A stretch of 64,000 nt of DNA from Pseudoneurospora amorphoporcata (Eukaryota > Ascomycota > Sordariomycetes > Sordariales > Sordariaceae): positions 62,001 to 126,000 of the forward strand of contig MU859108.1 of NCBI GenBank assembly GCA_033297205.1. Direction: 5' to 3'. Shown here piece by piece: positions 11,377-22,686 of this stretch. The notes under the pieces are model-generated. The model made no database searches, was not told the DNA's origin, and was given only the letters and a program-made list of their open reading frames with translations. Within the stretch, counting starts at the first letter, position 1. Each line of letters opens with the position of its first letter. Made by a program: the position numbers and the translations under genes.

Positions 11377-13938
11377 CTACCACCCCTTCTTCCGGGCGAA
11401 GCGCTTGTTGAGTAGCGCGAGGACCTTGGGGACGTTGAACTGCACGTATTCGAGGTCCAAATCGTCCTGATTGTCCTTCTGCATCTCAAGGAGATCGTCG
11501 AGCTTGAGATCCAATTCGAGCAGTCCTCGGTTGCGACCTACAGAACTGTCAGTGATGCTCATCAATGATGGCAGCTGCGGAGACTCACCCTTGTAGTGCA
11601 GCGAGATGACAAACGTTCCCGGAAGTGGGCTCGTGAAGTTGAAATAGATGTTGGCCCTCCTATTATCAGGGACGTTGCTCTTTTGGATGACGCCCTCCTT
11701 TTCAAGCTGCTGGTGGGTAAACTTGTACGGGCCTAGCACCTGTTGCTTCTGTTGCTTTCTGGTCTTGCCCTCGCTCTGGCTTCGTACGTTGTGGAGATAG
11801 CTCTTGTAAGTGTCCAACTGGCTGACCAAATAGGCGTTATGGTCACGGATAGTCTTGTAAACCTCCTCAAGCTTGATGGTCTCGGCCATAACAACTTCTT
11901 TGAGTGAACCGAGATGCTGGAGTTCTTGCTCGACCTCATCTCGTAGCAAGGCGAATTGGTCGCTCTTGTCAACAACCTTGAGTTCCTGTAGCTGACTTAG
12001 CAGCTCCATCGCCCGGATGCCTTTGCGGACCATAACCGCATCGTTCTTGGACGTTGCAGCCGCGTCTGCGATGCGTTCAAGCCGCAGTGGCCTCCTGGCT
12101 ACTGACGAATTCGCGGGAATTGTTCGTATAATCTGCACGAAGATCGACTTCGCTTCCATAAAGAAGACCTCCTCTTGGGTAATGTCCAGGGCGGCGGTCA
12201 GGTCGTCAATAGCCGTTTCCCACCTACTGAATAGCGGCAAATTGATGACCCTGTTTTCCTTTCGCGGCACCTGAGGTGGAGCAGGACCCAACTCTGACAT
12301 AATGATGGCCAGATGTGAGTTCTCATCCTTGTATAGCTCACCAGCATGCTTTTCGAGCAATCCGTGCATAGCGTAGATCTCGTTGAGCGTGATGTCCAGC
12401 TGCAAATCCTTCTTGGAAAGGGCGACATAGTTGTCCATCTCAAGCGTCTCGTAGAAATCCTGCACATCGCACAGTTCGAGCATGAATCGGTTGACCTTGT
12501 CCTTGTTTGCATGGATAAAAGGTTGTAGCTTCGCCATGTACGGTTCCTTGGCGTATGAGGGCTTATTGGCCAGGTTCTGAAGCATTTTTGCGACGTAGGT
12601 AAGCGTCTTTCTCGGCTTGTCCGCGGGTGTGCCGTCAATGAGCATATACGACTTGGGCGTGACAATTGCTGGATTGATGAAGCGCAGGAAGAAGAAACTG
12701 CCAATGAGCGTGCAAATGACCTGATCGTTGGCATCGGGATATTTCCTCTTTGTCAAGCTCCGAATCTGCTTGCAAATCCACCGAATTCCGTAGGGGGTTT
12801 CTTCGAGACCCTCAATGATGGTTTCCAAGAAGCCATTGGCAATTTCGGTCAGCATCGTCAGCCGCGGGTTGATGATCTCCTGCACCTTCGGGTTCTCGGC
12901 AGCCTCTTCCTGCGTGATTCCCTTGGGGAGCATTGCCTCGGGGCTTTCAGGGTCTTTCGCTTCGGCCTCTTCGATCATGCGCTCGTAGACCTTGAGCGGG
13001 TTGATTTCAAGGTCCAGATCCTTGAGCTCAATCAGGCTGTTGATCCTATCAGCCAGAACCGATTTCAAAAAGCTCTGGCCTGGGCCTCTCCTCGTGTATG
13101 TCGTCATCATTCTCGAGACCGGGGTGTTGGCGCGCAGAAGCGAAGAGTATTCAGGAGTGTTGTCGAACTGGTAGGTCAGGACGGACTACGGCATTGTTAG
13201 CAGATTTCCCTAGGCAGCACCACAAGGAGGATAATAAGCTTACCTGGAACATGGTCAATAGCAGATGCTCTTCACGACTCTCGTATTGATTTCCGTAGAT
13301 GGTGAACATAACCGTCTGAAGCAGTGAATCAATCTCGGCCATGGTGACGAGCCTACACAGATGTGCAATATGCCGGGGCTCCGACTGCAGCAAGAAGAGC
13401 AAATTTCCGTATTTTTGTGTCCTGTCGTCGTTGGGGAAGGCGCCTTCTTGTATATCGGTTGCGTCTTCAAGGTGGCTAGCGACTTCATTTTGCTGTAGCT
13501 AAAGTCAGTATGCCGTGTAAAGAAAGCAATCGGTCAGGTAGCATACCTCTTCTAAAGCCATGCGATTTTGGATCAGCAGGGCAATACGCGAGTCCAAGTA
13601 GCGGACATCTTTCTCAAGTACGAAGTTCTTTTTCGATTGCGAGGAGATTTTGGTCTTGAGGTCCCGCAAGACCTTTTGGGCTGTGGCCAGAGTTAGTATG
13701 TATCATCGACCGAGTTGGTGCACATGGACTGCCAACCTCTAGCAAGCTCATCTTCGATTATGAGATCAGACTCATTGGCGGACATGGACATGTACAACGC
13801 CGACATGGAGTACCGCTTGGACTGGCGGGCGGACCGCGAGCCCTCGTAGGAAGACATGGTGTTTTGTCGGGAGAGAGGCTGGACGGAAGTGGTGGATCCG
13901 GTAGAAGCTCGAGAAGGTGTCTGCAACATCACAGACAT
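11377..13938 (-). CDS. Ras GTPase-activating protein (fungal Gap1/GapA type)
   Basis: Stimulates GTP hydrolysis on Ras at membranes and so turns off Ras signalling for polarity and growth. Five exons: 13938-13737, 13680-13547, 13498-13244, 13185-11589 and 11537-11377; introns 13681-13736, 13499-13546, 13186-13243 and 11538-11588. Total 782 aa. N-terminal low-complexity serine region, a helical segment, then the RasGAP domain: candidate arginine finger in LLRANT (about residue 213) and the hallmark FLRFINPAIVTP (about 363-374). A RasGAP_C domain ends the protein, with NIYFNFTSPLPGTFVISL near its start and LEYVQFNVPKVLALLNKRF near the end. The last intron is 51 nt and open in frame; its branch site (CACTGAC) and the join HYKG-RNRGLLELDLK support removal. 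Layout matches S. pombe Gap1 and A. nidulans GapA. Confidence 0.93.
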
Positions 13939-16095
13939 TCTGGCAAATTTGGCGGGCGACGATGAGGTGTCGAGAGGGTCAGACGCGTGGCCCGATGGAA
14001 AGTATTGCCGGGTAGTGGCAACGTCGACAGAATGAGGGTTGTTGTATTATGTATTTAGGATTGATCGGTCGCGCGACTGGGGTCGGTTCGACGTTAAGCG
14101 TGGTCCCGCTGGGACACGCTGATGGAGATTAGGGTGCCAAGAGATTGCGAAAGGAGCGACGGTCGACGTCCACAAAGGTCGCACGAAGACGGTTTCGGCA
14201 GGGAGCGAAAGCGATGTTCGTCCAGCGAGCGCCACAATATTATCCTCTCGGGAGTAAATGTCGATGTAGCCGACGCAGCAGACGGGGGCAGGCGAATGTC
14301 GTGACAGGTCGAGGTCGACAAAGAAGTTGGAGAGTTAATTGGGCCTCACAGTCGCTGGGGGATAGCGAGAGGCGGCCGACTTGTAGCTGGACGCGGTCGT
14401 AATTGCAAGAAGCGACTCGAGCAAAAAGATGGAAGCGGGCGTCGACGTGGTAGTTGATGTGGATTGGATAAAGCGACGGATCGGTTCGAAACGGTGGGTG
14501 TTGGTGGTTGTGTATACGTGCTAGATAAATGCTAGGGGCCTGGGTCGTTGGATGGCCGATGGGATGGGTTTGGACGGGTTCCGGTTCGGTTTCTCTTGGG
14601 AATTGCGGGAGGGACCCAGAACAAAACTTCCGGTCGGACTTGGGCCTTTGTTGGGGGCGCGACCTGCTTTGACGGGCACTGCAGCACGAATGCACAAGAA
14701 TGCAGCAGGAAATTTGGCAGTTTTTGGGGAAATGCTGGGCAAATGCGATGCGATTGTGGTCAAGCCGCCCTCGACTCGACTTTCGCTAGAGGGAGAAAGA
14801 GTGAAAAAGAGTGACCGCCTCGGTCGGTCTGGAGAGACCAAGAGAGGTTGAGTTGAAGGTGAAACTGTGGAGAGGGAAAAGAGGGGGAAAGAAACGCGTG
14901 GGTGGGAACTGTCGAGCGAAAAATCACAGCGGCAGTGGTTGCAGCGGTGCTGTGGTGGGTGCAGTGCTCAACTCAACAAGATACGGTATAGTCTTGTGGA
15001 GTCCAGCCCGGAACCTCGCGATGCTTTGGGTTTGGCTTCAGTTCGGGGGCGCCTGCGTCCGTAGGTAGTGTGGTAGTAAAGCTGTGGAGGTAAATTACGG
15101 CGTCACCACACAGTGGAGGATGAGGCCGGAGCAGAGACACCTCAGGTTAGGTTCTCAAGATAACCTTGGTTCTAAAAGGAGCGACAATTGGGACGGGTCA
15201 GTGGTGGAGGTTGGTTCGTTCGTTGTGTGTCGGGGACAGTTATGGACGAAACAAAGTGTGGAAGGGAGAGCGTCGGATATGATGTCTTGGGTGTCGAGCT
15301 GAGTGCCCTGCCGCAATAAGCACGCTAGAAAAATGCAATACCGAAGGAGAATGTGCGGTCCGTCTCAAAAGTCTTATCAAGCTCGAATGAACAAGTGCAG
15401 CTGTCGATAAAGACGGGACCGAAAGGCATGGATTGTAGTCAATGGTGGAGCAGGAGACTGGAAAAGGAAAGGATCCAAAACGTGAAGGAAGGCCGGGGGT
15501 TCACACTCAGAAAGGGTTCCAAGTGACAGGGTCCGTCGTTTCGCTACAGGGGCAGTAAGGTACACTACAGCATGGAAGGGGGGTTCATCACATATTCTGA
15601 TATCATGTACAGGGCAATTGGTGACGGGTTCCTACATGGATAAGGTAGGTACCTCTCCATGTCCCTAAACAATGAGAAGGAGACGGGAAGCAGGGCAGGT
15701 GACGGGGATGTACGTTGCAGAATCGCCTTTGCCGGCCCAAAGTCAGGGACCAGAAACACTTGGCTCAAAGGCACCCCCCGTGCACAGTTCCATCGCCACT
15801 GAACGCCGACTCGAAATGGTTGCTGCTGAGGATGTACAAAAGAAGTGGTGTTAACGTCCGCAATGGGGTATTGGATAGACGGCGCCGTTGGTGATTGAAC
15901 TTGATGAGCGAATTGGAGGCCAAATGCACCCACCCACAAGACTCAAAGAGAGGAGGCTGCCGCATTTAGCAAATCAACCCCAACATCAACTCCGCAAGAA
16001 GAAAGAAAGTCGCCTTGGTGTTTCGGCTCCCCCATTGCAGGGAGGGGTAACACTTGGAAGTCGTGTGAAAGATGGACGTCGCAGTTGGTGGTAAA

Positions 16096-16108
16096 GGGGG
16101 GGGGGGGG
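16096..16108. repeat. Poly-G tract (13 G)
   Basis: Thirteen consecutive G residues in the gene-free stretch. Confidence 0.85.
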
Positions 16109-17876
16109 TACTATAAGGGAGACAGGGGAATTCGACCGTCCATTGGTTAGAAGCACCGTCCATACTAGCGCTAAAGGCCAGGGGTAACACGAGAGAGCGG
16201 GGCCATTGAATTGGGACGGCCGAACACCCACAAGCCGTTCACACCTCCAACCTGCATCCCGTCAGCCAGGGCAAGTGCCCACTGCCCAACTTAAAGGCCC
16301 TGGAGGGTGCCCGCCGATGTCCATGTGTGCTTGGTACAGTGTCGACTCTCAGGAACTGTTTCCTCCCTCTAACCAACCTCTCTTCTTTCAAGATACCTCT
16401 ACGCCATCATGCCCCTTGGTCGTCTTCAAATCCATCCAAATCCATCCTGTTCGATCCGCTGATACCAACCATGCTTCCGAAAGGGGACGGTGGACAGATC
16501 GAGCCAAGCTCAGGTAATAAGACCACCACTACCATTCTCTTGTTTTGATGTCCGCCAGATCCACATCATTCTCCATCACGACCCAAAAGAGGACCCAAGT
16601 CTCATTCCGATTATCCGAGGTATATGTCTAACACTCTTTGCCTGATCTTCCGTGCAGTTCCTGATACTCTGATACTCGGCACGTCTTTGTCTGGGGAAGG
16701 AAGCCACAATCTGTCCAAATCGCCATACACTTCAGTCATACAGGCAACGTGCTCTTCGCCGTTGGAGGCTCTTTCTCACCAACCATTGTTACCTGTCATA
16801 TTTGGCTAAACATGATGATGGCATCATTTTTGCTCATCATCTGCGGACAAGTCTCATCACACGACGATGTTCCTGCATCGTCCATGTTCGAAACAGCCTA
16901 GCTTAAGCTCCCTGTGCGTCACTTAGGGGCCCCCGTTCCTGGCTAAGCCGGCAACAAAAAGATTGCAGTTAATCACGGTGCTTTTCCTTATTTTCCTTAT
17001 TCCAGCCGCCTATGGTATCTTTTCGTTGCTTCGTCCGTATCAGCGTTTTCCTTTCTTTTTGTCCCGATTTTAACCCTCCTTCATATCACATCCCCCTAAT
17101 CTCCTCACAAACGTGGGGCATCGCACCGTTCGGATCCAGCAGCTTGGAGCACGTATCGGGTAACCTTACCGGGTTGCAATATCATCACACAAGCTGCAAG
17201 CATGACGTTTGGAACTAAGGCAAACCCCCCGTTATGCACAACACCAAACTACTACACCTACAGGCGACCACGGCAGCATTCGCTGCTTACCTTATGACAG
17301 CTGCGGGATGTGTTGACAGTTGATGTGTGTGTGACACAGCTTCTCCATCAAAGTAAATCCTTGGACTCGGCCGGTCACTGCTGTTGTAACCTGCCCGTCC
17401 TTATCATGTCTATTCTGTCCATAATTTTATAAGCCATGAACACGAGTCTTCACCTTTCTTGACCTTTTAATTCTAGGAAAGAGAACAGTATCAAAAGGCG
17501 CAGAGAAACCAGAGCATAGCCCAGCTATAATTCCAAATCTGAGTCCCAATGCGTTTGTTATTACCCGAACAACCTACACATTCTGCTTGCCGTGCCCCTC
17601 CCCCCCCTGTTCCTGCAAACCCGCCCAGTCCAGGGTACGTATACGGTAACAAGCCATGCAGACAACGATCTCCCCCAGACCAAGAGCTGGATGACGACGA
17701 CGATCAGATCAAAGAGTGACCAGAGCTTTTCCCATTCATGGGTTGTCTGTCCAATATCCTTTTCTGTCCTCTCTTCACACTTCCATACCGGAAAGCCCAG
17801 CATCTTGGCCCAGCCAGTAACAACCCATTCGTGCCTGGCAAGGCGTTAAGCGGTACCACTGAGAAAAAAAGAAGAA

Positions 17877-17895
17877 ATATATATATATATATATA
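17877..17895. repeat. (AT)n dinucleotide repeat
   Basis: Alternating A and T for about 19 bases in otherwise mixed intergenic sequence. Confidence 0.9.
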
Positions 17896-18598
17896 AACTA
17901 CGCCCGTTTGTCTAACAAGGATTCAACTAGTTGTCTTGATGTCACAAGATTGGCTGCAATCCGCGCTCTTGGTTGCACGACTCACCCAAACAAAAGCATT
18001 TGGATAATTTCGCAACGACATCTGGGATCGAGTATTTGTGGACTAGATGCAGCGTTAATCCCCGAACGCGGCGGCCGGATGGGCAGAGCTGAACTCTGGA
18101 GACTTTTGTCGCGTTTGCCGTTCCTGTAACGAATGGACACAGCCTGTGGAGCAACCTTATTAGTGGGTAAAGTGGGCGGCCCCGGGAGCAAGATGAACGG
18201 CCCTACCGTCAACGAAAAACCAACAAGTGGAATGCAGCATGTGAGAAAAACCTTGAATGAATTCGTTCGTGAAGATGGTTGGTCACTGAGAAGAATTTCA
18301 AATTTTCCATTTGGTTATCTCCTTTGGTGGTGGCTTTGCAACACAAGAACAAACAACGAATGGCATTGGCCTGTGCTGAATATGGGACTGGCTGATGGCT
18401 GATGCGCTACGAGATTGCTTTCAGTTGGAAGGGCAAAAATTGACCATTCGGGAAGGACCACACAAATTTGAAGAGCTCGAGAAGAACACTGGAAGATGTT
18501 GAGGGATGACGGGGAGCAACAAAAAATATACTGGTGGAACACAGAAAGGGAAGCAGAAAAGAAAAAGAGAAGAAAAAATAAAAATGGAAAAGAACAAA

Positions 18599-18669
18599 TG
18601 CGCCAGCCGCGAATCGAACGCGGGGCCCATCGATGGCAACGATGGATTTTACCACTAAACCACTGGCGC
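18599..18669 (-). tRNA. tRNA-Gly (anticodon GCC)
   Basis: Compact 71-nt minus-strand cloverleaf without intron. Acceptor 5' GCGCCAG pairs with 3' CTGGCGC, discriminator A. The D-arm is TGGTTTAGTGGTAAAA, typical of eukaryotic tRNA-Gly. The anticodon stem pairs CATCG with CGATG around loop TTGCCAT, giving GCC; the T-loop has TTCGATT. T-runs just downstream on the minus strand (18,570-18,598) fit a Pol III terminator. Confidence 0.95.
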
Positions 18670-19522
18670 TAGTTTGAATTATTTATAAATTTGCTGAAAA
18701 CTGGACCCTATGAGTGGTAACACACAAATGTCACCATGCTTGACAATGGCTTCGGTCAACTAATTGACACTGTCTTTAGTTAGGCATTCGGTCATGAATG
18801 ACAAAATTGAACTTCATTTTAGTGGCTCTAACATCTGCTACGGTGCCATAGAGGTGATATCCGAAGGGAACCAGTCAAAAGCCTCCGCAATTGTGAATAT
18901 ATCACCGAGTGTCTATCGAGTCCCTTGAAGTGGAATACAAAGGATGAATGAATGGAAAAGGAGAGAGCATGACATGCCACGTCTTTTAGCAACAAGAGCC
19001 GGTGAATAAGCCAACAGGTTAGATATTTCTGTCCGTCAAATCAATGGTTCTGATGTTGAGGACAACAGGAGATTAATCATCAGTATCTATCCTCGGGTCT
19101 TGTGAAACCTTCCGTCCCGGCCATGCTTTCATGAACAGCTCTACTAATGTTCAACAAGTTATGCCTTTGAGTATGCTTTGAAGAAACATCACAAGTAAAG
19201 AGCAGTGTACCGGAATAAAGAAGCAACAAACCCGAAGGCCTATCAACTTCTCTTTACCCCCCTTGTTCGTTTCCTCGGCACTTCACCAAGAGAACAATAC
19301 CCGTAAAAGCCAAACGAGAAAGACCTGAACAACAGGATTGTTTCTACTTGAGTTCTGAAGTTTCCAGACACAGCAAGATGCCTACAAATACCCTGGTCAG
19401 GTCGCACAAGAACGGAATTTTTCATTCAACGAACAAGCAACCCAACTCCGATCATCACCACCAGCAGACGACAACCCAAAGCTCTCTCAGCTAACGTCCC
19501 ACCGAACCAACAATCGCCCAAG
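18670..19522. other. Promoter region of the 331-aa gene
   Basis: About 850 bases between tRNA-Gly and the next start codon. No convincing open frame. The last 150 bases are rich in CAAC/CAACC before the ATG, as is common in fungal leaders. Confidence 0.5.
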
Positions 19523-20518
19523 ATGCCCACCATCGACACCGAAACCAACCACAACCTCTTGCACTCCATCTACAACGTCCCATCCTTCTCCCTCATCCTC
19601 CGACACTTCCGCGACACCAATCCGCGCACCACCTACATCTGTCACAATTGTAGATGTGAAATCCTTCACAAGATCGTCCACGGAGCTTCCGATCCTTCCC
19701 TGTGCAACAAACTAGGCCTCATCCCCCTCTACAACGTGCTGAAAGACGCAGGACTAACCTCCTCCAGCAACTATGGCCTGGACAAGTCCGAAAGCAGGTT
19801 GCCCAAGCCCGAAGCCCAGGATTACATGATAGCACTGGGCAACCCGGAGACGTGGCACAACGTGCTTACCAGAGGCTGGGGGGCTTTCTTGGTGAATTAC
19901 CTCATGGGCAAAGCGGGCCCGGGATACTCGCTCGCTGAGCTGGAGGACATGAGCAAAACCGAACTAGGCGATCTGGTCACCAAGCTCGTTTTCCTCTGCA
20001 GGGGGAGTTACAGCGTCGTGGACTTGTATCACGACCGCAAGTTTGAGGAGTTTGCCGAGTGGACTGCTGAATTGCTCTCGAACATGCAGTGCGCTACCGG
20101 CAAGTGCGAGGCGCTCAAATGGCAGCAATTGGTAGGTAAGAAGAACCGGCAAGGTTTGCCGGGAACCGTCAAGTCGCTGGACGGCGAGGACGCGATTGTT
20201 TTTGCCAGAATCGTCCTGTTTTCGGTCCGGTCGTTGTTGGATCCGGAGATTTGCAAGGTCATTGATAAATACGCTGGTTTGGTGCCGCATCTCGAGAAGG
20301 AATTTGATCCGAGAGCGGTGATGCCATCGGCCGCGAAGAGGTACGCGTGGAGGCCTCGGCGTCTTGTTCAGGTAGTTATTAGGGACGCTGCTGAGGCATT
20401 CGATCTGGCCAGGGAGAAGGGATACTTTAATCACCTGATTCAAGAGGGCAAGCAGAGATGGCGGGCGGCGAAGGATTTGGCGGAGGAGGAGGAGAGGGAG
20501 GAGTACAATGCTTGGTAG
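19523..20518 (+). CDS. Hypothetical protein, 331 aa, single exon
   Basis: I do not recognise the family. The uninterrupted frame starts at ATG 19523 in a good context (caagATGcc) and shows strong third-position GC preference, supporting coding. No signal peptide or clear membrane segment is visible. Features: a Cys cluster YICHNCRCE at about residues 38-46 (CxxCxC), another CATGKC near 190, and a highly charged helical C-terminus (KDLAEEEEREEYNAW). The length and acidic end suggest a soluble cytoplasmic or nuclear protein. The plus-strand deacetylase follows 500 bp downstream with its own presumed promoter. Function unknown. Confidence 0.75.
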   Translation: MPTIDTETNHNLLHSIYNVPSFSLILRHFRDTNPRTTYICHNCRCEILHKIVHGASDPSLCNKLGLIPLYNVLKDAGLTSSSNYGLDKSESRLPKPEAQDYMIALGNPETWHNVLTRGWGAFLVNYLMGKAGPGYSLAELEDMSKTELGDLVTKLVFLCRGSYSVVDLYHDRKFEEFAEWTAELLSNMQCATGKCEALKWQQLVGKKNRQGLPGTVKSLDGEDAIVFARIVLFSVRSLLDPEICKVIDKYAGLVPHLEKEFDPRAVMPSAAKRYAWRPRRLVQVVIRDAAEAFDLAREKGYFNHLIQEGKQRWRAAKDLAEEEEREEYNAW

Positions 20519-21022
20519 GTGTACTTCTACTCTTGTACCCTTCTTTCTCTCAATGTCTATTTTTGCGGTATGGTTGTTTTCGGTCCGCAACCCATCTGTG
20601 GTATGTCGGCTTTCAGTTTCGATTCTTCTGTGGCCAAGTACCGGGAACCACCCTTTGAAGGGAGTGTTTTCGAATTAGGATTTGCGGATATGAAAAATAG
20701 TGATAATATAATGGCCACTCGGAGTGACCGCAATGGAATTCTTACCAACTTGAGTGCGACTCCGCCAATTGATGATGATAAAGTGTGAATGTGGGGTGGA
20801 CGGGTGTTATGGTGATATTTGTAAGAAGTGCTGCGGGGGCCACTGGCTTGGGAACTGCCGAGAGCGGGGCGGGGCAACGGGCTCTTTCCTTCCCCGGACA
20901 ACACAAGACCACTTCCAACTACCTTACTTTAACACCTCGGTTGGTCTTACTACCTAGGTAGTGAAAAAGATTCTTTGCAAAGCACTATTCCCACTACTCC
21001 AGACCCAAGTCCTCCATCCCCC
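20519..21022. other. Intergenic, between 331-aa gene and deacetylase
   Basis: 3' UTR of the upstream gene and leader of the deacetylase gene. No gene seen. Confidence 0.5.
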
Positions 21023-21871
21023 ATGGATCAGTCCGGGCCATGGCGCGGTCCCCGCAAAGCAGCCATCTGCCTCACCATGGACAACCTCGGCGAAGCGCAA
21101 GACGTCTACAAAGGAACCTGGGACAAACCCATTGGCACTCATCCATCCATCACCAACCAGCTCCCACGGATGCTCGACCTGCTCGACAAGTACAACGTCA
21201 AAATCACCTACTTTATCGAGGCTTGGAGCCTTGCCGTCTATCCTGATGTCGTCAAGGACATCATCGCTCGTGGCCACGAGGTTGCATCGCACGGTCTCCA
21301 ACACGAACCATGGGCTTCTCTTTCTCTTGAAGAGGTGCGCGATAAACTCGACAAAAGCTTTGGTATGGCTGAGGCGTCGGGGATCAAGTACGTTGGATTC
21401 CGACCGCCGGGAGGAGGGCTGGGAGAGTGTACTTCGTGGGATCTGATGAAAGAGAAGGGACTAGAGTATATCTCACCAGTAGACCAGGATTTTAGATGGC
21501 TCAATCACCTGAGTGGTATTACCATACTGCCCTTGGAGTGGCCCGAGGTAGACGCCTTCTACTATATGGAAAAGTTCGATGTTAAAAGGGCGGCCTTTCG
21601 AAAGCAGAGGGCGGTCATGACGCCAACCCAGTTCAAGGAACACTTGATGAACAAGATCGATCTTGCGTTAAAAGATGAGGGCTTTCTGTCGATTCTATTT
21701 CATCCGTTCTTGCAGACTAGTGAGGCAAAGCTCGCGGTTTTTGAGGATGTGCTCAAGCGCATATCGAATGATCCGGACATCTTCTGTGCCCCGTGCCGGG
21801 ACGTTGCGAAGATTGTATCTCAGTGGCAATGCGATGAAAATGAGGACGGAAATATTAGGTCGGATGTCTGA
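21023..21871 (+). CDS. Polysaccharide deacetylase (NodB/CE4 family)
   Basis: Predicted metal-dependent amidase or deacetylase of the CE4 fold, 282 aa, single exon. NodB motif 1 reads ICLTMDN (D20-N21) where classical chitin deacetylases have TFDD; motif 2 is SHGLQHEPW with metal-ligand histidines H90 and H94; motif 3 is GFRPPGGG. There is no signal peptide, chitin-binding module or GPI signal, so it looks intracellular, more like the PuuE/allantoinase-like or peptidoglycan-amidase branch than a cell-wall chitin deacetylase; that is inference. I start at ATG 21023 (MDQSGPW); the frame continues upstream only to a TTG at 20975. Asn in place of the second Asp may change metal binding or substrate. 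Confidence 0.9.
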   Translation: MDQSGPWRGPRKAAICLTMDNLGEAQDVYKGTWDKPIGTHPSITNQLPRMLDLLDKYNVKITYFIEAWSLAVYPDVVKDIIARGHEVASHGLQHEPWASLSLEEVRDKLDKSFGMAEASGIKYVGFRPPGGGLGECTSWDLMKEKGLEYISPVDQDFRWLNHLSGITILPLEWPEVDAFYYMEKFDVKRAAFRKQRAVMTPTQFKEHLMNKIDLALKDEGFLSILFHPFLQTSEAKLAVFEDVLKRISNDPDIFCAPCRDVAKIVSQWQCDENEDGNIRSDV

Positions 21872-22173
21872 AGGAGTGCGTCGAAGAAATACGATGATCT
21901 CGTCTTACCCTAGACCCACTTAAATCGACATTCTCCCAAGAATATGGACTTACACCGCGTTGGTCAGCCGTTACCTGGAGTAAAAATATCATCCCAGCTT
22001 ACCCCGGGCCTAGATGGCTTCAGGACTTCTCTCTACTTTCTGTCCAGTTGCAACAAGCTTCTCCAGACCTCCTTCAGGCTTGTTTCACATCTTTCCTGTC
22101 ATTCCAGGCTCAGTCTAATTAAGAGCAAATATCATCATTAGCAATACACCAACACCAACACTCCACCTCAGCA

Positions 22174-22686
22174 ATGGCATCCCGCGCATTCTTCGACCCC
22201 TTCACTCTCCTCCGTCTCGCCCCCGTCATCAGCAGCACCGCATCCCTAACTCTCCCTAACTCTAGCCTGGGGCCAGCACTGGATGCTGCGCATCTTCACC
22301 CTTCCAGAGCTCGAGCGCGACAGCAGTCACTATCTGCCCAAATGGTTCTCCATCTTACTTCCGCGCAGGCTTACCGAGCGTTCTGGCTTTTGTCTCGGTC
22401 ACCTTGGCGATATCGACACTCAACCTTCGCGCAGAGAGTCCCTCACTCAAGCAACGGGGTTCATACTACTGGTATGCGGCCGGGGCGGCGCTTGCTGCGG
22501 GACATCTTGCTTTTTGTCCTGGCTGTGGCGCCGAGGATTCAAGCCATTGTTGAGGATGAGGGTAAAGAGAAATCGGTGGGAGAGCTGAGGAGGTGGCTGA
22601 GGGTTAATGCCATCCGTGGGTTGATGACTGATCTGGGGGCTTGGGTGTGCTGTGTTGTTGCCGTCATGAGGACCTTCTGTGTTTGA
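22174..22686 (+). pseudogene. Frame-scrambled small membrane protein (DUF1772-like)
   Basis: An open frame of 170 codons runs from ATG 22174 to a stop at 22684-22686, but only its two ends look like real protein. The start (MASRAFFDPFTLLRLAP) and the end (VAPRIQAIVEDEGKE, then GELRRWLRVNAIRG) are in frame 1. The conserved middle lies in frame 2 (WMLRIFTLPELERD, about 22280-22350) and then frame 3 (SVLAFVSVTLAISTLNLR, then GSYYWYAAGAALAAGHLAF, about 22360-22510). Each shift has a visible cause of +1 mod 3: a 10-bp tandem duplication (22244-22263), an extra T near 22355 and an extra T in a T5 run (22511-22515). The underlying protein resembles four-helix DUF1772/anthrone-oxygenase-like membrane proteins. 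Either a decayed gene or assembly errors; family call moderate. Confidence 0.65.
22244..22263. repeat. 10-bp tandem duplication inside a coding region
   Basis: CCCTAACTCT is present twice back to back. Reading with only one copy restores the frame across the junction into WGQHWMLRIF. Confidence 0.9.

Larger units (their letters stand above)
13939..18598. other. Long gene-free stretch upstream of RasGAP
   Basis: About 4.7 kb without a supportable gene. It includes the RasGAP promoter and leader. Many short frames occur on both strands (for example 14240-14695 minus), all compositionally odd and without motifs. Simple repeats: 13 consecutive G at 16096-16108 and an (AT)n run at about 17877-17895. 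It could contain a non-coding RNA or unannotated leader exons, but nothing shows this. Confidence 0.5.

Noticed and set aside
11539..11588. Seventeen extra residues in RasGAP_C
   Set aside because: The segment has donor, branch and acceptor signals and interrupts a conserved strand, so it was treated as an intron.
14240..14695. Minus-strand 151-codon frame upstream of RasGAP
   Set aside because: Low-complexity Arg/Pro/Ser content, no ATG-proximal conservation, probably leader sequence.
20975..21022. N-terminal extension of the deacetylase
   Set aside because: It begins at TTG; the first ATG in frame is 21023. The same reasoning moved the starts of phosphoketolase (7839) and AMMECR1 (36201).
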